A DNA stretch of 19,128 nt. Source: Smittium culicis (taxonomy: Eukaryota; Kickxellomycota; Harpellomycetes; Harpellales; Legeriomycetaceae). Below the pieces are notes generated by a model. It did not search any database and was not told the DNA's origin. It worked only from the letters and a program-made list of their open reading frames with translations. This document shows positions 8,960-18,687 of this stretch, piece after piece. Every line of letters starts with the position of its first letter. Within the stretch, counting starts at the first letter, position 1. Made by a program: the position numbers and the translations under genes. The DNA lies in contig LSSN01001906.1 of NCBI GenBank assembly GCA_001970855.1, positions 1-19,128 on the forward strand. Direction: 5' to 3'.

Positions 8960-9902
8960 TTAGTTTGTTACATCGTTAGCTTTTTTCATGCGCTCATTAT
9001 ACATCTTTTTCATAGAGAAATAATCTTTATGTAGTCCGCATTCGGTCTTATCCGACCCCTGCCACCTTCCACTACGTTCATCGCCATCCTCTCCAACAGG
9101 TGAGGTTGAGTGGTAATCGCCTATCGACTTGTACCCTTTATCCAAAAGCTTGTTGTAAGGAACGTTGAATGCTTTCAGGTACGACTTGACCTTTTGGTAT
9201 GTCCATTCTTTTGATACCAGCGGGTTAAGTTTAACGACCTGTTTCGATCCGGCTTCTTCGTTCGCAGGAATTACTTGAAGTACTGGCAAAGCCTCCCTCT
9301 CTCCCTTTTGCGACCTTCTACGGCCAGTGATCACTAAACCAGGGCTTAATTCTTTGTAAGCTCGTTGGCCGGGTTCTGCCTTCACCAAATAATCATAAAC
9401 GTCGCTGTCTTCAGCCCATAAATTATCGCCATACTTTTCTATAAACTCTTCTCGCGTCTTAGCTCCTGATGGGTAGAAAGTGTGCAGAACAATACCGTAC
9501 TTACTCACTATCTCGTTGCTCAGTTCAATCGTTTCGTCAAAATTAAACAAAGTGTCAATAAATATAAGAGGAACCTTTGCCCCAATCCCGCTAAGCATAT
9601 CCAATATCACATTACCTAAAAAGCAAAACCAAGAAATTTTAATATTTTTAAATCATATATACGCCAAAGTCAAGTAGCTAGTTGAAATTTATTTATTGTC
9701 TATACAATATCCATAAATACTTATAATTACCTGACGGTCCAAATGCAGTTTCCTGATACACTTTTTCAAAATTTGTTGTTGCCCACTTAAGGATCTCAAC
9801 AGCTTCAAGCTTTTCTAGCTCAGAGTTAAGTTTGGCCAAAGCATCCTCGCTTATTACAAGATTATTTTCGCTATCGAATTCAAGATTATACGATACTGCC
9901 AT
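8960..9902 (-). CDS. Phosphoadenylyl-sulfate (PAPS) reductase, Met16/CysH type, two exons
   Basis: The enzyme reduces PAPS to sulfite and PAP with thioredoxin as electron donor, in cytosolic sulfate assimilation. Exon 1 is 9902-9731 and exon 2 is 9615-8960, split by a 115-base intron (donor TCAG|GTAATT, acceptor CTTTTTAG) that interrupts a Gly codon. The product has 275 residues, close to yeast Met16 (261). Motifs seen: TAFGPSGN 52-59 (nucleotide-binding loop), LIFIDTL 74-80, TGRRRSQ 154-160, GYKSIGD 218-224, ERSGRW 237-242 and the C-terminal catalytic TECGLH 248-253. Cys250 is the only cysteine in the protein. The paired cysteines of iron-sulfur APS reductases are absent, which supports PAPS rather than APS as substrate. 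It lies head-to-head with the sulfite reductase gene, 3.9 kb away, which uses its product. Confidence 0.95.
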
Positions 9903-9995
9903 TTTAAAGTTATTCGAACAAATAAAGTTTTTAATTCTAGTAATACTTTTTCTTTTTATAAAATTTACTTGTCGATTGATATTGATTTAGTTATG

Positions 9996-10004
9996 CTATA
10001 TATA
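9996..10004 (-). promoter_or_regulatory. Candidate TATA box of the PAPS reductase gene
   Basis: The minus strand reads TATATATAG about 95-100 bases upstream of the ATG at 9902. Position and sequence suit a fungal TATA element. A+T-rich surroundings make chance matches common. Confidence 0.35.
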
Positions 10005-10005
10005 A

Positions 10006-12467
10006 CATTAAGCTTTCTCAAAGCAAACATTATTAAAAAATAAAATTACTATTTTCGAAGCTTCTTAATATTTCTTTGGTTAAAATCGAACCAAGTAAAA
10101 TTCATGAACTACATAATTTTTGCGTAAAATTGCGAATATTCACCATTTTCAACCAATAAATACTTTATAAATCTAAACAATTTTATGAGCAGGCTCGCTG
10201 CCCATTTTCTGATTAATAATAGGGTAATTCATTATAAAAACTAATCATCGCTAGAAAAAAAGACTAAAAAAAAAATCCACCCGCTCCGGCCCCACACAAT
10301 TTACTTATCCAAGGTTAGAACAAAGTAGTGTATTGTGCGCCTTTATACAATATTAGCCATAAAATTTTTTTTTGCAAACATAATTTTTTTCAGAAAATTT
10401 GAATCTCGCTTGTAAACACAAATCCAAAGTCTGTGCACTTGAAACACAACTTTTTTTTATTTTTATTTTACATTGCTAGCTTTTTTAAGTATTTATAATC
10501 ATTTTTATGGTAACAGCTTTTATAACTACTCTTCAACGCACAAGAGCAAATAAAAACGCGACTTTAAATTTTTCTCATGCTTATTAGTTCCCAATAATTA
10601 AATTTGCAATTTCTCAAAAACTCAGTAAGTATTAATCAAGTTGGGGAAATATTGGCCATTGATTTCAAATTGCAATCTGAGTTTAAAAAAAAAAAGCTCT
10701 AAAGCATTTAAAAGTTTATTTATGTGGACGGATATGAAACTACAGATCAGATTCAAGCAGACCTTAATTACTGCCACCATATTTTTTCTCAACACGTAAA
10801 CAAAAATGGTATGTCCGCAGTTAAACTTCATGATGAAAATTTAATTATTTTTATTATTCTTAATTGATGCGTTTGAAGCTGGATAAAAAAAAAAATAACA
10901 AATATGTCCTCCATACTCGTTTCGATTTAGCCAACTTGATTATTAAATCCAATTTTGCCACTATCTTATTTGTCAGATTCTTAGGAAGAGAGGAGTATAA
11001 TTTTCATAGGAATTCAATTTATTAATAAGCATTTTCGCATTTTTGTTGGAAAAAAGCTATTTAATCCATTAGATAGAGTATTCTAAATGGATTTGGTAAA
11101 AAAATAAAATCTAAAGAGTAGCAAAAATTTAATAGCAACAGCTGCACATCTCAAAAGGATTTTACATGTGGGACATTCTTATGATAGACGGAACTTTTTT
11201 TCTTGGAAATTTTATTTGCTTTATATGAATTAGGTCAATCTATTGGTTGTACCAGGTAATCCAATTGATATTAATTTCAAATATGATTTAAAAGCGACAG
11301 TAATGTTTCTAAGCATGGAATTTTATACATGAAAAGCTCCGCACGTCGAAATAATCTCCAATAAATATTGGTATTTCTACCAACGTGAAGTTTGATCGAT
11401 TATCTATCAAGTATAAAATGCTATTTTATGTACAGGGCGGCAGCTAAGCCAATGGTGTGTAATGACGCATTAGTGTGATATGTTTTCTTAACCCCTCGAA
11501 AATATATTTTTTGGTGCAACTTGAAATAGTTTTAGCAGAAACACTGAGAATCGCTGTTTACAAAAAAGATTAACATTTTTTGTTTAGTAATCGAGTTTGG
11601 GAAAATATATTTATTTTCGCAGTCAGGAATTAGAATTATCCTAACCTTATTATTAATTTTTTTTATCATGGTTATAAAACGTTAAAATTTTTAGCTATAA
11701 TTTCCGAACAGAATTCGGGACTGTTGCTTCGCCGACTCGATTTTTCATCGCAAACGGGTTATTCGTTCGAAATGTGGAACTATTCCTATTAGAATTTCCC
11801 CAATCGTCATTTTTAGCTTTATTTTTAAGCCTTTCCCGTCCAACGCTCATAAAAAAATTAATTAATTTATTCGTTTATGATTTATAAGCAAATTTATTAT
11901 TTGTTACTTTAATTACTTGTACCAATTATTAATCGGGTCTCCGAATTAATTTGTTAATAATGTACGCTGTTGGCTATATTTGGTTGAACAAAAGTACCCT
12001 ACTACCTGTGAAAGGGTTAACTTATGGTTGATAATAATGTCAGATGAGTTGAAATATACAGCTAATAAATTTGTCTAGATGGAAATATCAAATAGGATTG
12101 CAAAGATAATTTGTTACACTACTCATTAAAAATTCTAAAATGGACAAAAATGTAAAGTATTAATTTCAGTTCTGGGTGTAGCTCGGTTAAAAGAGCAAGT
12201 TATATTAAGTGAAAGGATTTCTAATTTTTAGCATTTGAATTACTAATTATATGCGATTTTAATTTAATCTCGGAGAAGACATTTTTATTACAGTAACTAA
12301 AGTTACATAAGAGTATAAACGATTTAAGAATTTATCCATGGCATGCTAACTATTCGATTTTTTCACAATATTATTATTAGAGAAAACATTAAAACCAAAT
12401 TAAAAAAAACGAAAAGGAGAAAATCTAGAGAAGAATATATCACCTATCCTTTTGCAAAGATGCTATA
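10006..12467. other. Long intergenic block between the two sulfur genes, left part
   Basis: No gene is recognised in these 2.5 kb. Open frames are short and lack domains. The best is a 51-codon ATG frame on the minus strand, 11850-11695, reading RLKNKAKNDDWGNSNRN, which is hydrophilic but unrecognised and within the range of chance. A small G+C patch (about 10276-10296) and numerous A/T runs are present. A tRNA-like 5' half is listed separately. Confidence 0.5.
12173..12196 (+). other. tRNA-like 5' half (D-arm and A-box match), incomplete
   Basis: GGGTGTA is followed by GCTC (12181-12184), loop GGTTAAAA and GAGC (12193-12196), the layout of a tRNA acceptor strand, T8-A9 and D-arm with a good A-box. 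No anticodon stem, T-arm (GGTTCGA) or matching acceptor 3' strand follows within 80 bases. It is therefore not a functional tRNA. It could be a tRNA fragment, a tRNA-derived SINE head, or chance. Confidence 0.25.
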
Positions 12468-12662
12468 CTAATCTGGATGGACTGGTTTGTTAATTCGGCG
12501 ATAGAACGAAATCTTCATAAAACTAGACCCACTAATACCAACAGAATTTACTTTTAATAGTATCATTGGCTGATTATTAAACCCCGTTTGTTCAGTGAAT
12601 GTACTTTTTAGAGTGCTCGAGTTTGTCGAAACTATTGAGCCTAGAACTAGAAGTGCTCGCAT
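12468..12662 (-). pseudogene. Possible retropepsin (Ty3/Gypsy protease) remnant
   Basis: A 64-codon minus-strand frame from ATG 12662 reads ALLVLGSIVSTNSSTLKS, then PMILLKVNSVGISGSSFMKI. The arrangement resembles the retroviral-type aspartic protease core, in which ALLDTGS-x-VS is followed by a VNG-x-x-(I)SG turn and a K-I-x-F strand. The catalytic aspartate position is Val, so no activity is expected. No gag or reverse transcriptase was found next to it; downstream the frame is interrupted and unrecognisable. The open frame is short, so identity is tentative. Confidence 0.42.
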
Positions 12663-13694
12663 TAGACTGGACCGAAAAAAAAATCAAGTTTACTAAATTT
12701 GGTACACTTCATCCTGTAGTAGGAAATTTTATTATAAAATCAATAACAATCTCAATAATCCGTGCCAATTTTCACAGAAAAAAAATTTTTTTGACACTGC
12801 TTTTCATACCCCCAAAGTAAATAAGTAGGTTTATAGACGCTGATTACTATTCATTTAATTGCGCACTTAGGGGAGGTTTTTTTTTGGCAGATTCGAAATG
12901 AAACCTGCCATTCCAAGTAAGGGTCTACCTAATTGTAAAATATGTGTATTAAGGACACAATTAAGCTATAAATAAAATAATAAACAGCCTGTGTGTGTGT
13001 GTTTAGGCCACAATAAATACTCCACAAAAAGCTTACTAAGAGCATCTGAAGTAATTTGCTACTAACTATTAAAGCTCAAACCCAGATTTGCACCTCTTAT
13101 TTTTGCTGCGAGGGAATTTAAAAATATTATTGGCTCTAGCTGCCATCTAGTTATTAATACCCAAACTTGTGCTATTTTAAACATACAAGCATATTATTGG
13201 CAAAATTAATTTTCTTTGGAATCCAATCAATTGACTGCTATAGAATGGCTCGCTTTTTTACTTGACCAAATCTAACTCAAATGTGCTAAATCAGTAACTA
13301 ATATTGCTGAATAATGGCGCAATGGATTCGCTCATTTTCGTAATGAAACAGAGTATTTTCGCACTTGCCCACATTATTGGCACTAAACAGATATTTGAAT
13401 GGTCTCCGTACTTTTATGTATGCAACCAAAACCTCCCAAGCTATGGGTCTATTTGCAATTTATTATATTTCTGCCATTAAGGCAAATCTAATGGCACGCG
13501 CTAATATCTTCAATTAAGCACTCTGAAACTTTATCTGCAATTTAACTTTGATTTTTAATTGCTATTAGTAATTCCACTAATTCTCTTTTAATACGTGATT
13601 CATACAGACAAGAAAGCTAGTTTCTACATTTAACAATAATATCAATTGAATATTCTATACAAATAAGTTCACTATCCCATTCAAGGTCCCTTTT
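12663..13694. other. Upstream flank of the sulfite reductase gene, no gene seen
   Basis: The block has mixed composition and no convincing gene. It contains a short GT microsatellite (12991-13002) and three exact copies of ATTATTGGC (inverted CCAAT core) at 13126-13134, 13193-13201 and 13373-13381. A CACGTG-like element is present at about 13591-13599 (minus strand AATCACGTAT), one mismatch from the yeast Cbf1 core RTCACRTG and 220 bases before the ATG. Two plus-strand open runs of 50-60 codons around 13200-13560 are interrupted by stops and match nothing I recognise. Confidence 0.45.
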
Positions 13695-13702
13695 TATATA
13701 AA
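13695..13702 (+). promoter_or_regulatory. Candidate TATA box of the sulfite reductase beta gene
   Basis: TATATAAA lies 117 bases upstream of the ATG at 13819, a usual distance for fungal TATA elements. Bases between it and the ATG are A/T-rich and contain no in-frame obstruction. Support is from sequence and position only. Confidence 0.45.
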
Positions 13703-13818
13703 CTAATAGTTACCCACCATTTTATTTGTAGTTTCTGCACTAAATATTTAGAATATAATACGAAATATTGTTTTATCATTAATAAAATCTATCTCATACT
13801 AAAAGACTACTTCCAATA

Positions 13819-16800
13819 ATGAGTATTGACTCTAATTCGTTTTCCTCCTTTTCTGCTCTTGGCCTTTCGGCCATCAACGCCAGCGATATCGTTATTATAG
13901 AAGACATATCGGTTTTCAGTGATACAATCAGCACCATTGAACTCAAAGCCCAAACCAATTCTGCCCCAGCTTTAATAAAAGTTGAGCCTTACAGCGACTT
14001 GTCAAAAATTGTTGAAAAAGTTATTGATTCGCTAAAATCTAATACTAATATTTCTATCTTTGTAAGCTCAAGTATAATATTGCAGCTATTACCGCTATTT
14101 AGCAGATTGTTCCACCCTTCTAATACCCACAAAGATACAGACCCAAACATCTCCATATCTTTGAACGTTAGCATTGGTTCTACTGGCTCTGAATCCATAA
14201 CCTCTTCTAATGTATTCGCTTTTTCGGATCTAAACTGCCCTATTATATCCTCATCATCACCCCAAGAATGCTACGATAACTTGCAAATATCAACTGCTGC
14301 TTCCCATATCCTACGCACCCCAGTAATCAACTACTTCGACTCTGATTTTCTCAAAAATCAAGCTATATCTAATATAAACACTAGCGAAAATGTATCATCA
14401 ATTACTACCAATTATCTAGAGAAATACAACAAAATAATCGAGTCTATTGAACCAGAGGCTGATGCTATGGAAGTCGATGGCCAACCTGAAGATAATGAGC
14501 AATCTAACAAAGTTACACTTACTACTTCAGAAGCTTTGAACCTAGTCTTTGAATCAACTGTGTCTCAAAACAAAAGCGTTACTTACACTGGCCCTGCTTC
14601 TCCAAAGAACGTTTTCGTCTCTATTTCTGATTATAAAATCAGCAAATTAGTCGGTGATGCTAACTCTGGTTACTTGACAATCAATACTTATCGTCCTTTC
14701 CCTGCTGAATCGATTGCTTCAGCTTTACCAAAATCTACTGAAAATCTTATTTTGTTAGAACAAATTGATAACCCTGCTCGTTTATGGGGTAACCTAGTTT
14801 TCGATTTTACTCTATTGACACAAACTAAGGAATTCTCTTCCGGTAGAACCACTAGACCTTCATTGATTGATGTGCAATCGAAATCATCTATACCACTTAC
14901 TCTTTCAAACCCACAACACTTCAACAAATTGATTTCGAAAATCGAGACTATTAATTCATCACAAATAATCAGTTTGGATGATATTTTGGAATTAAAACCA
15001 AGCTCAAATGTTTCTGACAAGTCTACATCATCAAAAAAACCAGATGATAGACTTTCTGAAATAGAAATTTCTTCAAGGCTCCCATACCAGCAAATTCTAC
15101 ATACCGCATTCGAAAGTAGACTCAATATTGTTAACAGCTCTGACCCTAAAACCATTTGGGGCGATTCCAGTTATATTGAAACAAACCCAGAGTATGGATT
15201 CGGTATCGTATTATCTGATGAACAAAAACGCCAAACTCTTTACAAGTCAGTTCTCGATTATCTCGCAGAAAAGCCATCTGAAACCGACTCTGAATTACGC
15301 GAAATTCTGCACAAGTGGGTAAACTCATACAACTCAAACTTCAACTCAAATCAGCTGTTCCAGGATAATATTTCCAACCTCATAAGTAATGAGATATCTG
15401 CCTCTGGAGATCGTCCAAGCCTTAACGCAATTTCTTCTCTTTCAGAATATTTGGATCGTCACTCCAACTGGATTATTGGTTCCGACGAGTGGGCTGTTGA
15501 TATCGGCAATAGTGGTGTTCATCACGTAATTTCTTCAAATTTGAATATCAATATGCTGGTTATCGATACTTCCGATTATTCTGAGGACAGCGACTCCTCC
15601 ATTAGTGCAAATAAAATCCTTCAAAAAAAAGATGTTGGTTTATATGCAATGAACTATGGTGGTGCTTATGTAGCCTCAGTCTCTGCCTACTCCTCATACA
15701 CACAATCTCTAACTGCACTCATTGAAGCCGATGCTTTCCCTGGACCCTCTGTTGTTATCGCTCACTTGCCGCACTCCAACAAGAAGCTTATCAGCCCAAG
15801 CTACTCATCCATCGAAACAATGAGATTGTCTAAATTGGCTGTTGATTCAGGAAAATGGCCACTGTACCGCTATAAACCCAGCGATAACAATGACTCCTCT
15901 TTTGTATTAGACTCCAGTAAGCTTAAAAACGAGATTCAGAAGTTTTTAGATAGAAATAATACTCTTTCTATCATATCCCAATCTACTCCAAAATTTTATT
16001 CTGGTGTAGAAGAATCTTTGGAATCACAGAAAGCTAAAAAGGCCGCCCAAGCTGCCAAAGAAGATCTGGAGAGATTGATGGCAGGACTACAAGGCCCATC
16101 CATTACTGTTTTATACGCATCTGACGCACACAATGCTGAAGAAGTAGCTCGAAGAGTACATAGAGGAGCAAGACTTAGAAACTTGAACTCTGAGATCTCC
16201 GTACTAGACGATTTCGACTTTGACGAGCTTGAGTTTAAGACTACCATTATCTTTATTGTATCGACAGCCGGTCAAGGAGAATTTCCATCAAATGGCCGCA
16301 ATTTCTGGAAATCTCTAGGTGTAGCAAGCGTTAACTTGAGCAACTTGAAGTACTCTGTATTTGGTTTAGGTGACAGTCACTACTGGCCTCGTGAAGAAGA
16401 TAGAATATTCTTCAATAAACCAGCAAAAGATCTTGATAAAAGATTAGCAGAACTTAGTGCAATCAGATTAACTGATTTAGGATTAGGTGATGACCAAGAC
16501 CCTGAAGGCTGGGAGTCTGGGTACGAAAAATGGGTACCTGGCTTGTGGTCGTCATTAGGATTGGACATTGATATTGACAGCAATGTTGTATTTGATGATG
16601 AACCTCCAAAAATATCCGACGAAGATAACAAAATAAACAGTAATTATCTTAGAGGTAACATCGTATCTGAGCTCGAAGATTCCTCAAAGGGGGATGTTGA
16701 CGAATTCACTGGAAAATTACTGAAATTCCATGGAACATATGGTCAAGATGATCGTGATATACGTCCTAGCAGAATTGATGCTGGTTTAAGCCCTGCATAC

Positions 16801-18288
16801 TCCTTCATGATAAGAGTAAGACTTCCAGGTGGTAGAACTACCACCGAACAATGGTTGGCTATGGACGACCTTTCCACCAAATATGGAAACGAAACTATGA
16901 AGATCACTACAAGACAAACTTTCCAGCTTCACGGTGTTCTAAAATCTAACCTCAGAACTACAATCAATCTAATAAATAAATCTCTTTTGGATACAATTGC
17001 TGCTTGTGGTGACGTAAACAGAAACGTAGTCGCTTCTGCAAATCCTTTACAACAACATCTCAGAAAGGAAGTTTTTGAAACTGCAAAATTAATATCTGAT
17101 GAACTTTTGCCTAAATCAAGTGCTTTCCACGAAATCTGGGTTGCAGATAAAATGGTTGCTGGTCAAGCTGTCCAAGACTTTGAGCCTATTTATGGAAAAG
17201 CATACCTGCCAAGAAAATTCAAAATTGCTATTGCCATTCCTCCAGAAAACGATGTAGATGTATTCGCTTATGATCTAGGTCTAATTGCTATTCTCGACGA
17301 AAATGAAAATATTACTGGTTACAACGTTGCAATTGGTGGTGGTATGGGAATGACACACAATAACAAAAAGACTTACCCTAGAGTCGCCACTGTTATTGGT
17401 TATATAACTAAAGACCAGGTTGTCGATGTGTGCAAAGCAATAGTCTGCGTTCAAAGGGACTTTGGAGACAGAAAGAACAGAAAGCATGCGCGTATGAAGT
17501 ACACTGTTGATGATCACGGTGTAGAATGGTTCAAAAATCAAATTGAGACAGTTTCTGGACTCACTTTTGAAGAAATTAGACCATACAAATTTAATAGAAA
17601 TGGCGATCGTTACGGATGGGTCGATTCTACTCCAGGATTTAAAAACTACACTATGTTCATTCAAAATGGAAGAGTTGCCGATATTCCAGGATATCAACTC
17701 AAATCTGCCCTTAGAACTATTGCTAAAGCTCACAAAGGATTTTTCCAGCTTACATGTAACTCTCATTTGATTATAGCAGACGTTCCTGACTCTGAAGTTG
17801 ATCAAATGGATGCCCTTCTTAGAAAACTAAACGTGCATAATAAAAGCCACTCCGCAATGCGCTTAAACTCCATGGCGTGTACCTCTTTACCAACTTGCGG
17901 TCTTGCTATGGCTGAATCTGAAAGATATTTGCCATCGCTCGTCAGTCTTATTGAGAATGTCTTGGACGAATCTGGCCTCCGTAATGATGCTATTGTTATC
18001 AGAATGACTGGCTGTCCAAACGGATGTGCTAGACCATACATTGCAGAAATTGCGCTTGTAGGAAAAGCCCCTGGTACATATAATTTATACCTCGGCGGTG
18101 CATTCGACGGATCTAGACTTAATAAGATTTATAAAGAATCTGTCAACGAAGAACAAATTTTACACGCACTAAAACCTATAATTAAGAATTATGCTCTTGA
18201 TAGACTTGATGGCGAATCTTTCGGTGATTATGTCATAAGAGCTGGAGTTGTAAAGGAAACTTTCCAAGGTCTTGACTTCCACGATTAA
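13819..18288 (+). CDS. Sulfite reductase [NADPH] beta subunit (hemoprotein), Met5/Ecm17 type
   Basis: This subunit performs the six-electron reduction of sulfite to sulfide on a siroheme-[4Fe-4S] centre, working with the Met10-type flavoprotein subunit. It is one uninterrupted reading frame of 1489 residues, near yeast Met5 (1442). Domain order: an N-terminal pyruvate:ferredoxin oxidoreductase-like region (about 1-700; WAVDIGNSGVHHV from 558, VIDTSDY 581-587, FPGPSVVIA 640-648); a flavodoxin-like domain (about 762-912; STAGQGEFPSNG 815-826, FGLGDSHYWP 848-857); and the hemoprotein (about 961-1489). The hemoprotein carries KITTRQTFQLHG 1028-1039, GDVNRNV 1064-1070, GMGMTHNNKKTYP 1175-1187, NRKHARMKY 1220-1228, and the cluster/siroheme cysteines C1354, C1360, C1399 and C1403 in C-x5-C...C-x3-C. 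An acidic insert lies near 212-231. The ATG has A at -3. It uses sulfite made by the PAPS reductase encoded head-to-head upstream. Confidence 0.97.
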   Translation: MSIDSNSFSSFSALGLSAINASDIVIIEDISVFSDTISTIELKAQTNSAPALIKVEPYSDLSKIVEKVIDSLKSNTNISIFVSSSIILQLLPLFSRLFHPSNTHKDTDPNISISLNVSIGSTGSESITSSNVFAFSDLNCPIISSSSPQECYDNLQISTAASHILRTPVINYFDSDFLKNQAISNINTSENVSSITTNYLEKYNKIIESIEPEADAMEVDGQPEDNEQSNKVTLTTSEALNLVFESTVSQNKSVTYTGPASPKNVFVSISDYKISKLVGDANSGYLTINTYRPFPAESIASALPKSTENLILLEQIDNPARLWGNLVFDFTLLTQTKEFSSGRTTRPSLIDVQSKSSIPLTLSNPQHFNKLISKIETINSSQIISLDDILELKPSSNVSDKSTSSKKPDDRLSEIEISSRLPYQQILHTAFESRLNIVNSSDPKTIWGDSSYIETNPEYGFGIVLSDEQKRQTLYKSVLDYLAEKPSETDSELREILHKWVNSYNSNFNSNQLFQDNISNLISNEISASGDRPSLNAISSLSEYLDRHSNWIIGSDEWAVDIGNSGVHHVISSNLNINMLVIDTSDYSEDSDSSISANKILQKKDVGLYAMNYGGAYVASVSAYSSYTQSLTALIEADAFPGPSVVIAHLPHSNKKLISPSYSSIETMRLSKLAVDSGKWPLYRYKPSDNNDSSFVLDSSKLKNEIQKFLDRNNTLSIISQSTPKFYSGVEESLESQKAKKAAQAAKEDLERLMAGLQGPSITVLYASDAHNAEEVARRVHRGARLRNLNSEISVLDDFDFDELEFKTTIIFIVSTAGQGEFPSNGRNFWKSLGVASVNLSNLKYSVFGLGDSHYWPREEDRIFFNKPAKDLDKRLAELSAIRLTDLGLGDDQDPEGWESGYEKWVPGLWSSLGLDIDIDSNVVFDDEPPKISDEDNKINSNYLRGNIVSELEDSSKGDVDEFTGKLLKFHGTYGQDDRDIRPSRIDAGLSPAYSFMIRVRLPGGRTTTEQWLAMDDLSTKYGNETMKITTRQTFQLHGVLKSNLRTTINLINKSLLDTIAACGDVNRNVVASANPLQQHLRKEVFETAKLISDELLPKSSAFHEIWVADKMVAGQAVQDFEPIYGKAYLPRKFKIAIAIPPENDVDVFAYDLGLIAILDENENITGYNVAIGGGMGMTHNNKKTYPRVATVIGYITKDQVVDVCKAIVCVQRDFGDRKNRKHARMKYTVDDHGVEWFKNQIETVSGLTFEEIRPYKFNRNGDRYGWVDSTPGFKNYTMFIQNGRVADIPGYQLKSALRTIAKAHKGFFQLTCNSHLIIADVPDSEVDQMDALLRKLNVHNKSHSAMRLNSMACTSLPTCGLAMAESERYLPSLVSLIENVLDESGLRNDAIVIRMTGCPNGCARPYIAEIALVGKAPGTYNLYLGGAFDGSRLNKIYKESVNEEQILHALKPIIKNYALDRLDGESFGDYVIRAGVVKETFQGLDFHD

Positions 18289-18362
18289 ATTACAACATTA
18301 AGCAAATATATGTTTTATGAGCATGAACCCCTATAAACTTATCCATTAATTATTATATCATA

Positions 18363-18368
18363 AATAAA
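18363..18368 (+). terminator. Candidate polyadenylation signal of the sulfite reductase gene
   Basis: AATAAA, within AATAAATAAATAAATT, lies 75 bases after the stop codon. Overlapping matches make the exact hexamer ambiguous. Position fits a fungal 3' end signal. Confidence 0.45.
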
Positions 18369-18587
18369 TAAATTTTCATTAAAATTCAACCCCCTTTAAA
18401 CTATAGTTTGATTTATAACTATAATCAATTAATGCGATAATATCTATAATGCTTAGATTTTATCCCAGCTTATTATCTAGTTAATGCATTTATATATATT
18501 TATTTATCGTGATTTTATTTAACATAATTAAGAAGTACCCAAGAAACTAATAAAATATATAAACTAGCGCTCTCTTAAGAGATTTTA

Positions 18588-18650
18588 TCTTGGGTGAGCC
18601 AATAGGTTGAGACAATCCATAAACATTTAATTTCTTATCTACTATTCACT
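18588..18650 (+). repeat. Direct repeat copy 1 with CCAAT core
   Basis: This 63-base copy opens TCTTGGGTGAGCCAATAGG and closes TTTCTTATCTACTATTCACT (18631-18650). It is repeated about 100 bases downstream (18688-18749) with an identical 20-base end and a few differences in the middle. CCAAT is at 18599-18603. It lies about 440-500 bases upstream of the ATG at 19086, so it may be promoter DNA of that gene or a small duplicated element. Confidence 0.8.
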
Positions 18651-18652
18651 CG

Positions 18653-18674
18653 TCTCTCTCTCTCTCTCTCTCTC
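18653..18674. repeat. TC microsatellite, 11 units
   Basis: Eleven TC units lie exactly between the two copies of the direct repeat. Polypyrimidine tracts like this are slippage-prone and are also common in fungal promoters. Confidence 0.9.
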
Positions 18675-18687
18675 TTAGAAAAGTTTT

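Noticed and set aside
10080..10105. Minus-strand TTGGTTCGATT as a tRNA T-arm
   Set aside because: The 5-bp T-stem does not pair and no A-box is found upstream.
11695..11850. 51-codon minus-strand ATG frame as a small protein gene
   Set aside because: Length is within chance expectation, no homology recognised, no clear promoter or 3' signal; mentioned only in the block description.
13200..13560. Two adjacent plus-strand open runs as a decayed transposon gene
   Set aside because: Runs of 50-60 codons with intervening stops are expected by chance here, and the motif resemblance was too vague.
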